From CAISCU01 sp943361925 (GTDB lineage Bacteria; Bacteroidota; Bacteroidia; UKL13-3): 64,000 nt of DNA. Shown here piece by piece: positions 34,953 to 45,293 of this stretch. The position numbers and the translations under genes were made by a program. The notes under the pieces are model-generated. The model made no database searches and had not been told where the DNA came from. It saw only the letters and a program-made list of their open reading frames with translations. The stretch spans positions 1 to 64,000 of the forward strand of contig CALRIT020000008.1 in NCBI GenBank assembly GCA_943361925.1, written 5' to 3'. Every line of letters starts with the position of its first letter. The stretch's first letter is position 1.

Positions 34953-36527
34953 ATGGACAGAAGAAAGTTTTTAAAAAAGGGAGTTGGTGCAGGTATTTTA
35001 CCTGTTGTAATGAATGGATTTAGTTTAAATGCATTTGCTGAAAACCCATTGGTACAATTTTTAGGTAAAGCCGGAAATTCGGACAGGGTATTGGTTTTAA
35101 TTCAATTAAATGGAGGAAATGATGGTTTAAATACGGTGATCCCTTTGGACCAATATTCGAATTTAAGTGCAGCAAGAAGTAATATTCTAATTCAGGAAAA
35201 CAAAGTCTTAAAATTAAATGGGAGTACTCAAACAGGATTGCACCCTATGATGAGTGAATTAAGGAATTTGTATGATGAAGGTAAAATAGGAATTATTCAA
35301 TCTGTAGGATATCCAAATCCTGATTTTTCACATTTCAGAGCTACTGATATTTGGTTAACAGCAAGCGAAAGCAATCAAAATATTGAAACAGGTTGGATGG
35401 GAAGATATTTAGATACAAAATACCCAAACTTTCCTACAAATTATCCAAATACAGAATTTCCTGATCCACCATCCATTCAAATTGGACCAATGGTTTCGCC
35501 TGCATTACAAGGATTAAATGCAAGTTTAGGAATGAGTATTACTGACCCAACAAGTTTTTATCAATTTGTTAGTGGAACAGTTGATCCCGCGCCAAATACA
35601 CCGGCAGGACATGAACTAACTTTTGTAAGATTGGTAGCACAGCAAACTCAGCAATATTCAGGCTCAATTAAATCAGCAGCAGAAAAAGCCAAGAATCTAT
35701 CTACATTATATCCAACAGCAGGACAAAATTCACTGGCTGATCAGTTAAAAATTGTAGCACAATTAATTGCTGGTGGTTTAAAAACAAGGGTTTATATGGT
35801 GAGTTTAGGTGGATTTGATACCCATTCTGCTCAATCAATAAATGGGGCTTCAGATACTGGTACTCATGCAGTTCTGCTTCAAAAAGTATCACAAGCAATC
35901 AATGCTTTTCAAGATGATATTCAGAAACTAAACATTGCTGATAAAGTATTGGGAATGACATTCTCTGAATTTGGAAGAAGGATAAAATCGAATGCAAGTT
36001 TAGGAACAGACCATGGTGCAGCAGCTCCATTGTTTATGTTTGGGAATAAAGTAAAAGGCGGCCTGTATGGCACCAATCCAAATATTCCTGCAAATGTTGG
36101 AACGGGAGATAATTTACCAATGCAATTTGATTTTAGGCAAGTTTATGCCAGTATTTTAAAAGATTGGTTTGAAGTTTCTGAGAATGAAATGAATAGCATT
36201 TTAATGAAAAGTTTCAATACAATTCCGGTAATCGATAATTCAGCGACAGGAATACAGAATATTAAAAATGAGCTATTTAGTTTAAGTAATTACCCTAATC
36301 CGGCAAATGATTATACAGTAATTCGATATGAAATTAATAGTGGAGAAATAACAATCAGTTTATTTGATCATTCCGGAAAAGAAATTGGAATTCTAGTTGA
36401 TGAATTTAAAGCGGCCGGTAATTACGAATTTAGGTTAGATACGACTGGACTTGCTGAAGGAAATTATTACTATCAGTTAAGAACAAAATCGAGTAACCAA
36501 ACCAAAATATTATTGATACAGCGATAA
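34953..36527 (+). CDS. DUF1501 protein with T9SS sorting domain
   Basis: A 524-residue protein. The N terminus MDRRKFLKKGVGAGILPVV has a twin-arginine motif followed by a hydrophobic stretch and an AFA cleavage site near residue 29. The DUF1501 body (sulfatase-like fold) has LVLIQLNGGNDGLNTVIPL, SVGYPNPDFSHFRATDIW, LGGFDTHSAQ, MTFSEFGRRIKSN and TDHGAAAPLFMFG. The last 80 residues (LSNYPNPANDYTVIRYEI to the C terminus) form a type A T9SS sorting domain. It should reach the cell surface. Using Tat rather than Sec before T9SS is uncommon. Confidence 0.9.
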   Translation: MDRRKFLKKGVGAGILPVVMNGFSLNAFAENPLVQFLGKAGNSDRVLVLIQLNGGNDGLNTVIPLDQYSNLSAARSNILIQENKVLKLNGSTQTGLHPMMSELRNLYDEGKIGIIQSVGYPNPDFSHFRATDIWLTASESNQNIETGWMGRYLDTKYPNFPTNYPNTEFPDPPSIQIGPMVSPALQGLNASLGMSITDPTSFYQFVSGTVDPAPNTPAGHELTFVRLVAQQTQQYSGSIKSAAEKAKNLSTLYPTAGQNSLADQLKIVAQLIAGGLKTRVYMVSLGGFDTHSAQSINGASDTGTHAVLLQKVSQAINAFQDDIQKLNIADKVLGMTFSEFGRRIKSNASLGTDHGAAAPLFMFGNKVKGGLYGTNPNIPANVGTGDNLPMQFDFRQVYASILKDWFEVSENEMNSILMKSFNTIPVIDNSATGIQNIKNELFSLSNYPNPANDYTVIRYEINSGEITISLFDHSGKEIGILVDEFKAAGNYEFRLDTTGLAEGNYYYQLRTKSSNQTKILLIQR

Positions 36528-36605
36528 ATTATAAACCCAATAAAATTCAGAAAAAATAGGATACTTTTTCAAAATGGTTAATCTTGCAATTCTTAAAAGT
36601 CAGGT

Positions 36606-37748
36606 TTGAAAAAAGTTAAGGTTTGCCATTTTTCTTCCGTTCATAAAATTGATGATACACGTGTATTTTATCGTGAATGTGTAAGTCTTGCAAAAGATTT
36701 TGATGTTACATTAATTGGAATAGGAGATTTTACCGGGACCATTGAAGGCGTAAAAGTAATTGGCATTAAACCTTCTGGAAATAGAATATTCCGACTTTTC
36801 ACAATGGGTTACAAAGCCTTTTCTGAAGCAATTAAAACTGAAGCTGTTTTATACCATATACATGATCCTGAAATGATTCCATTTGGGATATTGTTAAGCT
36901 TTTCGGGGAAGAAAGTAATTTATGATATTCATGAAAATACTTCCGGCGATATTTTATTTAGAGAATGGATTCCTCAATACTTAAGAAAATTATTCGTAAA
37001 TATTTATCAATTGTTGTTAAAGGCAGCAAGTAATTATTTGCATTTAATTCCGGTGATAGCAAATGATAGTTTTAAAGGAAGATTATTTTTAAAAGAAGGA
37101 AATTATACAATCATTCAAAACTACGCTTCAATTCAACAACTAAAACCTTTTAGAGTTAGAAATCGAAATCAGTTTTCAGAGATCCATATTTTATATGCAG
37201 GTTTAATTCAAGACCACTATTATAATATCCACCCAATTCTGGATGCATTAGAAACTCTATCTAAAAAAGGATATTCAATTAAGTTTCATTTAATAGGCGT
37301 TTTTGGTTGGGGGAACTTTGAGGAAATCATGTTGAAACATCCCAATCTTAAAGAGGAATTAATTGAATTTCATGGAAAACTTAAACCTGAAGAAGTTTAT
37401 GAAATAAGCAAAAAATGTTTAGTTGGAATATGTTTGAAAAATCAACCCGATGAACTCGTTTTTTCTCATGAAAGAAAACTGTTTGAATATATTGCATTAG
37501 GCTTACCATCAATTTTTTGTAATCAAAAAATCTACTCTGAATTAAATCATAAGAGCGAAATTGGAATTTCAGTTAACTTAAATTCAGAAAATGAAATTTC
37601 TAAGGCTATTGAATTGTTAATTAAGGATAAAAATTTACATCAAAAACTGAGTGAAAATTGCATCGAACTTGCTGAAAAAATTACAAATTGGGAGACGGAA
37701 TATTTAAAACTTCAAAACTGCTATACAAATTTATTAGCCGCCAATTAA
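36606..37748 (+). CDS. glycosyltransferase, GT4-like
   Basis: A 380-residue GT-B glycosyltransferase. The N-terminal domain begins VKVCHFSSVHKIDDTRVFYR, with YHIHDPEMIPFG near residue 85; the C-terminal domain has LYAGLIQDHYYNI near 195, and a donor-site region FSHERKLFEYIALGLPSIF near 290, where the first Glu/Arg and ALGLP are typical of GT4. It probably adds sugars to surface polysaccharide or protein. The start is TTG at 36606; upstream ATGs are out of frame. Confidence 0.85.
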   Translation: MKKVKVCHFSSVHKIDDTRVFYRECVSLAKDFDVTLIGIGDFTGTIEGVKVIGIKPSGNRIFRLFTMGYKAFSEAIKTEAVLYHIHDPEMIPFGILLSFSGKKVIYDIHENTSGDILFREWIPQYLRKLFVNIYQLLLKAASNYLHLIPVIANDSFKGRLFLKEGNYTIIQNYASIQQLKPFRVRNRNQFSEIHILYAGLIQDHYYNIHPILDALETLSKKGYSIKFHLIGVFGWGNFEEIMLKHPNLKEELIEFHGKLKPEEVYEISKKCLVGICLKNQPDELVFSHERKLFEYIALGLPSIFCNQKIYSELNHKSEIGISVNLNSENEISKAIELLIKDKNLHQKLSENCIELAEKITNWETEYLKLQNCYTNLLAAN

Positions 37749-37993
37749 ATCAATCTTCCGTTAATTAAACCTAAGAACTGATTCCATAATTGGGAAAATG
37801 TCACAAAAAATCCCAAAAAAAAACAAGCAATGCGACATTAAATATAGCTGCTTAAATAGATATTTAGTCAAAAAGACAAAATTTTTACGCCATTCATATA
37901 ATTATTCTGCCTCATTCTATCAATTAAAAATATCTTGATTGATATTGATTAAGCATAAACTGCTTAGTCTACTGAATAGTACAACTTTTGCAT

Positions 37994-40900
37994 ATGAAAA
38001 AATCTATACTCAACTACAAAATTCTTCTAATGGTTTTCATGGCCACATTGGGATTTGTTTCGGATTCATTTTCACAAATCACCGGAGTGTCAATTTCGTC
38101 TCCGACAAGTATTTGTAACAATGCTCCCGGGGCAAGTATTTCTGTCAATATTACAGGAACACCGGTTGGACCAACAACTTTTCTTTGGAGTACAACTGGT
38201 GACGGAACTTTTTCGAATAGTTCAGCACAATCCACGACATATTCTCCGGGAGCAAACGATCTAAGCACTAAAGTATTTGCTTTATCAGTTCAAGTTGATG
38301 ACAATGGCGATATTCACAACGCTACTGGTTTCTCTGTCAACATTAACAATGCGCCAACTATCTCAGCCATTTCCAATAATGGTCCAAAGTGTGAAGGAGT
38401 TACAATTGCATTATCAGCAACAACAGCAAATGGCGATGGAACAACATTGGATTTCGTTTGGTCAGGTCCAAACGGGTTCAGTGCAAATACAGAAGATGCT
38501 AATATTAACAATCCGGTTAATGCAAATGATGGTTCTTACACATTAACTATTACTGATGACAATAATTGTTCTGCATCGTCAAGCACATCGGTAACAGTAT
38601 ATCAAAAACCTACAATTTCTGCTATTTCTAATAATGGTCCTAAATGTGAAGGGTTAAACATCAACTTAAACGCTACAACAAGTGATGGAGATGGTGCTAT
38701 TACCACATATACATGGGCAGGTTCAAACGGATTTGCTGCTTCTACAGAAGATGCAACAATTAATTCAGTTGTAAATGCAAATGATGGAGCTTATACTTTA
38801 ACTATTGAAGATGCTAATGGTTGTTCAGTTAGTAATTCAACAACTGTTACTGTATACCAAAAACCTACAATTTCGGCTATTTCAAATAATGGTCCTAAAT
38901 GTGAAGGTTTAAATATAGACCTGAGTGCAACAACAAGTGCAGGTGATGGAGCAATTTCTTCATACACTTGGGCAGGTTCAAATGGATTTGCAGCTTCTAC
39001 GGAAGATGCAACAATCAGTTCAGTTGTAAATGCTAATGATGGAGCTTACACTTTAACAGTTTTAGATGCCAATGGTTGTTCTGTAAACAATTCTACAACA
39101 GTTACAGTTCATCAAAAACCTTCAATCACAGCTATTTCCAATAATGGTCCTAAATGTGAAGGATTAAATATCAATTTAAATGCCTCTACAAGTGATGGTG
39201 ACGGAGCAATTACTTCTTATACTTGGGCTGGTTCTAACGGATTTGCTGCTTCTACTGAAGATGCAACAATCAGTTCAGCTTTAAATGCAAATGATGGAGC
39301 TTATACTTTAACTGTTGCAGATGCAAATGGTTGTTCGGTTAGTAATTCAACTACGGTTACAGTTTACCAAAAACCTTCAATTTCTGTTATTACTAATAAT
39401 GGTCCTAAATGTGAGGGATTAAATATCGACCTAAGCGCAACAACAAGTGCCGGTGACGGAGCGATTTCATCATACACTTGGGCTGGTTCAAATGGATTTG
39501 CTGCTTCTACTGAAGATGCAACAATCAGTTCAGTTGTAAATGCAAATGATGGAGCTTACACTTTAACTGTATTAGATGCTAATGGTTGTTCGGTAAATAA
39601 TTCTACAACAGTAACAGTTTATCAAAAACCAAGCATTTCGGCTATTTCTAATAATGGTCCTAAATGTGAAGGATTAAATATCGACCTAAGCGCAACAACA
39701 AGTGCCGGTGACGCAGCAATTTCTTCATACACATGGGCAGGTTCTAACGGATTTGCCGCTTCTACTGAAGATGCTACAATCAATTCAGTTGTAAATGCAA
39801 ATGATGGAGCTTACACTTTAACAGTATTAGATGCCAATGGTTGTTCAATAAATAATTCTACCACAGTTGTTGTTCACCAAAAACCTTCAATTTCTGCTAT
39901 TTCTAACAATGGTCCTAAATGTGAAGGATTAAATATCAATTTAAATGCATCGACTAGTGATGGTGATGGAGCAATTTCTTCATACACTTGGGCTGGATCA
40001 AACGGATTTGCAGCTTCTACTGAAGATGCTACTATCAATTCAGCAGTAAATGCACATGATGGAGCTTATACATTAACTGTTGCAGATGCTAATGGTTGTT
40101 CAGTTAGCAATTCTACAACAGTTACAGTTTATCAAAAACCAAGCATTTCGGCTATTTCTAATAATGGTCCTAAATGTGAAGGATTAAATATCGACCTAAT
40201 CGCTACAACAGCTGCTGGTGATGGAGTAATTTCGTCATACACATGGGCTGGTTCAAACGGATTTGCTGCTTCTACTGAAGATGCTACAATCAGTTCAGTT
40301 GTAAATGCAAATGATGGAGCTTACACTTTAACAGTGTTAGATGCGAATGGTTGTTCAGTAAATAATTCTACAACAGTAACAGTATATCAAAAACCAAGTA
40401 TTTCAGCTATTTCTAATAATGGTCCTAAATGTGAAGGTTTAAATATCGACTTAAGCGCTACAACAGTTGCTGGTGATGGAGCAATTTCTTCATACACTTG
40501 GGCTGGTTCAAACGGATTTGCTGCTTCTACTGAAGATGCTACAATCAGTTCAATTGTAAATGCAAATGATGGAGCTTATACTTTAACTGTATTAGATGCA
40601 AATGGTTGTTCAATAAATAATTCTACAACTGTAGTTGTTCATCAAAAACCTTCAATTTCAGCTATTTCTAATAATGGTCCTAAATGTGAAGGTTTAAATA
40701 TCAACCTTCTTGCAACAACAAGTGCTGGTGATGGAGCAATTTCTTCATACACTTGGGCAGGTTCAAACGGATTTGCTGCTTCTACTGAAGATGCAACAAT
40801 CAATTCAGTTGTAAATGCAAATGATGGAGCTTATACATTAACTGTATTAGATGCCAATGGATGTTCAGTAAATAATTCAACTTCTGTTACAGTATATCAA

Positions 40901-43900
40901 AACCCTACAGCATCTTATAGTATTACAGAAAGTTCAGTTATTCCTAATGACAATATTATTTGTTCAAGTAGTTCAGCAAGTTTTAATGGTTCGGCTTCAT
41001 CATTAGGTGATGGAAGCAGTATTACAACTTATGCATGGTTACGTGGAGTTACTCCAGTTGGACCAAATTCGAATTCATATTCAACATCAACAGCAGGTTC
41101 ATATACATTAAGAGTTACTGATAATTTAGGATGTTCAAATACAAGTTCATCACAAACTTTAACAGTAAACACATTGCCATCTGCAACGATTGGCGTAAAT
41201 GATGCAGACCAATGTATTAACGGAGTTGGATATGCAGGAAACAATTCATTTAACTTTTCAAGTTCTAATACTACAAATATTGCCAATTACAGTTGGAATT
41301 TAGGAGATGGAATTGGAGCATCAAGTGGTGCATCAAACTCTACTTATAATTCATATGTTTATGGTGATGAAGGAACTTATACTGTAACATTAAATTTATT
41401 AGACAATAATGGATGTACAAACACGGCTACAAGAAATGTTTTTGTTCGTCCGAAACCAGTTGTAAGTTTTGCATCATCTAGTGCATTACAACAATGTTTA
41501 AGTACCAATAGCTTTGTATTTACAAATGGAACAACATTAAGTGATGGAACACCAAATGTAGGAACAAGTTATTCATGGAATTTCAGAAATGGTTCTTTAG
41601 GTACTGGAGCAACTCCAACTAAAGTTTATACAGCAGATGGACACTTTACAGTTACTTTAACCGCTACAACTACTCACGGTTGTATTGATAGTTTTAACAG
41701 AGTAAATTATTTAGATGTTTGGCCTAGTCCAAATATTGTTGCAGGTACAAGTTCAACAATCTCAGGAGGAGTTTCTGCAAATGCTGGTCAATTGTTATGT
41801 ACTAGCAAAGTAATTTTCACAAATGCATCTACTATAAATGAAGGTTCTATTGTAAATTACACTTGGAACTTTAATGATGGTAGCGCGATAGTTTCAACAG
41901 CATCTCAAGACGATTTAAAACATGAATTTCCAATTAAAGCTGAAAGTTTAATGGCATGGGGAGATCCAGGATATCCAAACGTAATTCGTTCTATTCTGGT
42001 AACAGCCACTTCAGACAGAGGTTGTGTTTCAACATCTACAATTACTCGTCATATTACCAATGCACCAACCGCAATTATTAGTATGTCATTCCCAACTACA
42101 CAATGTTTAAACGGTAATGCATTTAACTTTAGAAATGCATCAACTAATCATTGGCCATCATTTGTAAATGGTAATAAATGGACATGGGGAAATGGTGATA
42201 CTAATATTACTACAATCTATAATGATTATAATTATGCAAGTGAAGGATCATATAGAGTACATTTAATTTCATACGCATCAACAGGTTGTACAGATACAAC
42301 TTACATGGATGTAAATGTATTAAGTGCACCTGATGCTTCTTTTACTCATAATGCTTCTTGCACAAACAGTGTTACATTTGCGGATCATTCAGCACATGCA
42401 ACTTCATACGCATGGGATTTTGGAAATGGAACAACATCAACACTTCCAAATCCATCAATTACTTATGCTGCACCAGGCGCTTACAATGTTAAACTTACAA
42501 TCAATGGATCAAACTCATGTGGTTCTTCTGCAAGTGTAGATAGTCAATTAGTTGTAGTAGGTAATGTTCCAAGTTTATCATTTACAACTGCCACAAATAG
42601 CTGTAACAACAGAATGAGCTTTACTAATACATCAACAAGTCCTAGTGGAACTCCTAGTTATATTTGGAGATTTGGAGATGGAGATACTTCTATTTTAGCA
42701 AATCCTACTCACGATTATTTAACTAGTGGAAGTAAAAGTGTTGTATTGGAAGCAGTATCAACAACAGGTTGCGTAGCAAATATTACTCAATCGGTAACTG
42801 CAAGTGCTTACAATTCAAATGTTATTGATGCCGATTTCACAATTACGCAAGCTGATTTATGTGTAAATTCTGTGAGTTTAGCTAATACATCTTTAAACTC
42901 AACAGTTTCAACCACCTATCAATATTCAATTGATAATGGAGCATTTCAAACTATATCATCTTTCCCGGTTACCTTAAGTAGTTTATCGAATGGAGCTCAT
43001 ACTATTATTTTAAGAGCAACAGAAGGAGCTTGTGTAAGTAATGAGACAAAATCATTTACATTAAACAGAGATGTTACACCGGCATTTACAGTTGGAACTC
43101 AACAAAGCTGTAATACATTATTAAGTTTTGCAAACACAACATCAGGAACAGGACCATTTACTTATTTCTGGAATTTTGATGATGGTGGAGCAAATTCAAC
43201 TTCAATTAATACTAGTCATAGTTTCTCAACAGGAGGTACTTATCTTGTTGAATTAACTGCAATTACCTCTGTAGGTTGTTCAACAACAGTTAGTCAAAGT
43301 GTAGTTGTTAATACACCAGCAACAAGTGGACCAACAGCTTCATTTACCAATTCAACAGCAGGTGGATGTGCCGCAGGATATAACTTCACAAACACATCAA
43401 CAGGAGCTACAAGTTATTTATGGGATTTTGGTGATGGAAGCACATCAAATGTTGCAAATCCAACAAAAGGTTTTGGAGCAACAGGAACCTATACAATTAC
43501 TTTAACAGCATTTAATGGTTCTGGATGTCAATCTGTAACAAGTTCAAGTTTAGTTGTAACAAGTGTAGCAAACGGTCCTTTAGCAGGTTTTACAATCGAG
43601 AATACTGGTCAATGTGGTGCCGGAGCACAATTTAGCTTCTTAAATACATCTTCACATGTAGGACCAGGATGGATTCCAACTTCAATTTGGGATTTTGGTG
43701 ATGGAACAACATCAACCAATACATTTGTTTATGGTAAAACTTATGCAACAACAGGTTATAAAACAATTACACTGACAGTTGTAAATTCAGTTGGATGTTC
43801 ATCATCTTACAGCAGAATATTATATGTAGGAACAGCTCCTACAGCATCTTTTACTCCTTCATATACTGCTTGTAGCAAAACAGTAAGTTTCACAAATACT

Positions 43901-45223
43901 TCAAGTGCTGGCGCAGGAATTACTTATGAATGGAATTTTGGAGATAACACAACATCAACTTCTACAAATCCAAGTATTACTTATGCAGCTGTTGGAAGTT
44001 ATGATGTTACTTTAACTGTAAATAACCAAGGATGTATTTCTACAAATACACAAACTGTTGAAGTAGGTTCTTCGCCAACAGTTAGTTTCTCTGATTCAAT
44101 CGGAACTTGTGCCAACAACATTGTATTTGTAAATAATTCAAGCGTTGATTATGGAGATTTAACTTATAGCTGGGATTTTGGAGATGGAACAACATCAACA
44201 CTACAAACACCGGTAAAAGCTTATGCAAGTTCAGGATCAAAATCTGTAACATTAACAGCAACGAATTCTACAGGATGTAGCATTTCAAGCACTAGAAGCA
44301 TTACTGCAGTAGCTGCAACTCAAGCTCCAATAGCATCGTTCTCACATGGTGCAGTTGAAACTTCATGTACAAATACTCATTCATTCATGAATACTTCAAG
44401 TGTATCAACAGGCGTACCTTCATACAGATGGGATTTTGGAAATGGTGATACTTCAATAGTAGCATCACCAACTGTTAGATACAATTATCCTGGAACTTAT
44501 TTGGTTTCATTAACTGTAAATGATGGTGTTTGTTCAACAGTTTATACAGAAAATATTCATGCTGCAGTAGGACATAGTGGTCCAATTGTGCAGTTTACAA
44601 CTCCACTTGCAACACAGTGTATTAGTTCAAACAGATTTGATTTCTCAAATTCTACTTATTTCATTGGATGGGGTTGGGTAAATAATGGATATACCTGGAA
44701 TTTTGGTGATGGAACAACTTCTACTTCAACTTTCCATTATGGTAAAACTTATTCAGCACCAGGAACCTATACAGTTACTTTAAATGCTATTTCAATGGCA
44801 GGTTGCACAGGAAGTGCAACAATGAATGTAACAGTTGTGGCTTTACCTTGTACAGGATTATCAGTGGTTACTATGGACGACCTACCAACTGAAATCAGCA
44901 AAGATGGTGAAGTAAAAGCTGCAGGTTCTGATGTGACAGGAGTTTCTTCTGTAACTGCTAATAGTTTCAATATTAATTTGTATCCAAATCCTAATACTGG
45001 AAGTTTCACAATTAGTGTAGCAGATATGGTTAATTACAAAGATGTTGATGTAGTTATCGTTGATATGTTAGGTAGATCAGTTTATAACAAATCACATGAT
45101 TTAAGAAACGAGAACAGCATTGAATTTAGAAACTTAAATTTAGATGCAGGTAAATACCATGTTATTCTAACTAATGGAAACAAGGTAATTGGAAGAGCAT
45201 TCTTTGCAGTTGCTGGTCAATAA
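37994..45223 (+). CDS. giant PKD-repeat surface adhesin with T9SS sorting domain
   Basis: A 2,409-residue surface protein. After a signal peptide (residues about 1-27, ending SFSQI) come ten 85-residue repeats (about 121-970), each with NNGPKCEG and DANGC cysteine pairs. Then follow about 13 PKD-like domains (WDFGDGTTS and variants), and finally a type A sorting domain (NLYPNPNTGSFTISVAD to the end). T9SS would secrete it and attach it to the surface; related proteins such as SprB act in gliding or adhesion. ATG at 37994 is preferred to a TTG six bases upstream. A strong terminator follows. Confidence 0.92.
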   Translation: MKKSILNYKILLMVFMATLGFVSDSFSQITGVSISSPTSICNNAPGASISVNITGTPVGPTTFLWSTTGDGTFSNSSAQSTTYSPGANDLSTKVFALSVQVDDNGDIHNATGFSVNINNAPTISAISNNGPKCEGVTIALSATTANGDGTTLDFVWSGPNGFSANTEDANINNPVNANDGSYTLTITDDNNCSASSSTSVTVYQKPTISAISNNGPKCEGLNINLNATTSDGDGAITTYTWAGSNGFAASTEDATINSVVNANDGAYTLTIEDANGCSVSNSTTVTVYQKPTISAISNNGPKCEGLNIDLSATTSAGDGAISSYTWAGSNGFAASTEDATISSVVNANDGAYTLTVLDANGCSVNNSTTVTVHQKPSITAISNNGPKCEGLNINLNASTSDGDGAITSYTWAGSNGFAASTEDATISSALNANDGAYTLTVADANGCSVSNSTTVTVYQKPSISVITNNGPKCEGLNIDLSATTSAGDGAISSYTWAGSNGFAASTEDATISSVVNANDGAYTLTVLDANGCSVNNSTTVTVYQKPSISAISNNGPKCEGLNIDLSATTSAGDAAISSYTWAGSNGFAASTEDATINSVVNANDGAYTLTVLDANGCSINNSTTVVVHQKPSISAISNNGPKCEGLNINLNASTSDGDGAISSYTWAGSNGFAASTEDATINSAVNAHDGAYTLTVADANGCSVSNSTTVTVYQKPSISAISNNGPKCEGLNIDLIATTAAGDGVISSYTWAGSNGFAASTEDATISSVVNANDGAYTLTVLDANGCSVNNSTTVTVYQKPSISAISNNGPKCEGLNIDLSATTVAGDGAISSYTWAGSNGFAASTEDATISSIVNANDGAYTLTVLDANGCSINNSTTVVVHQKPSISAISNNGPKCEGLNINLLATTSAGDGAISSYTWAGSNGFAASTEDATINSVVNANDGAYTLTVLDANGCSVNNSTSVTVYQNPTASYSITESSVIPNDNIICSSSSASFNGSASSLGDGSSITTYAWLRGVTPVGPNSNSYSTSTAGSYTLRVTDNLGCSNTSSSQTLTVNTLPSATIGVNDADQCINGVGYAGNNSFNFSSSNTTNIANYSWNLGDGIGASSGASNSTYNSYVYGDEGTYTVTLNLLDNNGCTNTATRNVFVRPKPVVSFASSSALQQCLSTNSFVFTNGTTLSDGTPNVGTSYSWNFRNGSLGTGATPTKVYTADGHFTVTLTATTTHGCIDSFNRVNYLDVWPSPNIVAGTSSTISGGVSANAGQLLCTSKVIFTNASTINEGSIVNYTWNFNDGSAIVSTASQDDLKHEFPIKAESLMAWGDPGYPNVIRSILVTATSDRGCVSTSTITRHITNAPTAIISMSFPTTQCLNGNAFNFRNASTNHWPSFVNGNKWTWGNGDTNITTIYNDYNYASEGSYRVHLISYASTGCTDTTYMDVNVLSAPDASFTHNASCTNSVTFADHSAHATSYAWDFGNGTTSTLPNPSITYAAPGAYNVKLTINGSNSCGSSASVDSQLVVVGNVPSLSFTTATNSCNNRMSFTNTSTSPSGTPSYIWRFGDGDTSILANPTHDYLTSGSKSVVLEAVSTTGCVANITQSVTASAYNSNVIDADFTITQADLCVNSVSLANTSLNSTVSTTYQYSIDNGAFQTISSFPVTLSSLSNGAHTIILRATEGACVSNETKSFTLNRDVTPAFTVGTQQSCNTLLSFANTTSGTGPFTYFWNFDDGGANSTSINTSHSFSTGGTYLVELTAITSVGCSTTVSQSVVVNTPATSGPTASFTNSTAGGCAAGYNFTNTSTGATSYLWDFGDGSTSNVANPTKGFGATGTYTITLTAFNGSGCQSVTSSSLVVTSVANGPLAGFTIENTGQCGAGAQFSFLNTSSHVGPGWIPTSIWDFGDGTTSTNTFVYGKTYATTGYKTITLTVVNSVGCSSSYSRILYVGTAPTASFTPSYTACSKTVSFTNTSSAGAGITYEWNFGDNTTSTSTNPSITYAAVGSYDVTLTVNNQGCISTNTQTVEVGSSPTVSFSDSIGTCANNIVFVNNSSVDYGDLTYSWDFGDGTTSTLQTPVKAYASSGSKSVTLTATNSTGCSISSTRSITAVAATQAPIASFSHGAVETSCTNTHSFMNTSSVSTGVPSYRWDFGNGDTSIVASPTVRYNYPGTYLVSLTVNDGVCSTVYTENIHAAVGHSGPIVQFTTPLATQCISSNRFDFSNSTYFIGWGWVNNGYTWNFGDGTTSTSTFHYGKTYSAPGTYTVTLNAISMAGCTGSATMNVTVVALPCTGLSVVTMDDLPTEISKDGEVKAAGSDVTGVSSVTANSFNINLYPNPNTGSFTISVADMVNYKDVDVVIVDMLGRSVYNKSHDLRNENSIEFRNLNLDAGKYHVILTNGNKVIGRAFFAVAGQ
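38354..40903 (+). repeat. ten tandem 255-bp coding repeats
   Basis: Ten exact-length units of 255 bp (85 codons) begin with PTISAISNN-like sequence; the first unit is divergent. Units 4-6 and 7-9 show the same order of variant types, so a 765-bp block was duplicated. All lengths keep frame. Confidence 0.93.
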
Positions 45224-45241
45224 AAACAATTAGATTACTAA

Positions 45242-45276
45242 AAAAGAGTTGCAAGAAATTGCAACTCTTTTTTTTT
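45242..45276 (+). terminator. terminator of the PKD adhesin gene
   Basis: A 13-bp perfect stem (AAAAGAGTTGCAA with TTGCAACTCTTTT, loop GAAA) is followed by T residues, 16 bp after the adhesin stop codon. Confidence 0.92.
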
Positions 45277-45293
45277 GCCTCATATTTGTGAAA

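Noticed and set aside
38014..38546. Additional frames on both strands over the start of the adhesin gene
   Set aside because: They are shadows of the biased repeat codons of the large gene and lack start context or homology.
38354..40903. CRISPR-like or satellite array
   Set aside because: Units are 255 bp, contiguous, keep reading frame and encode a domain; no spacers exist.
45249..45293. Longer MiaA starting at TTG 45249
   Set aside because: The extension is the translated terminator hairpin of the adhesin gene; ATG 45294 directly precedes the domain.
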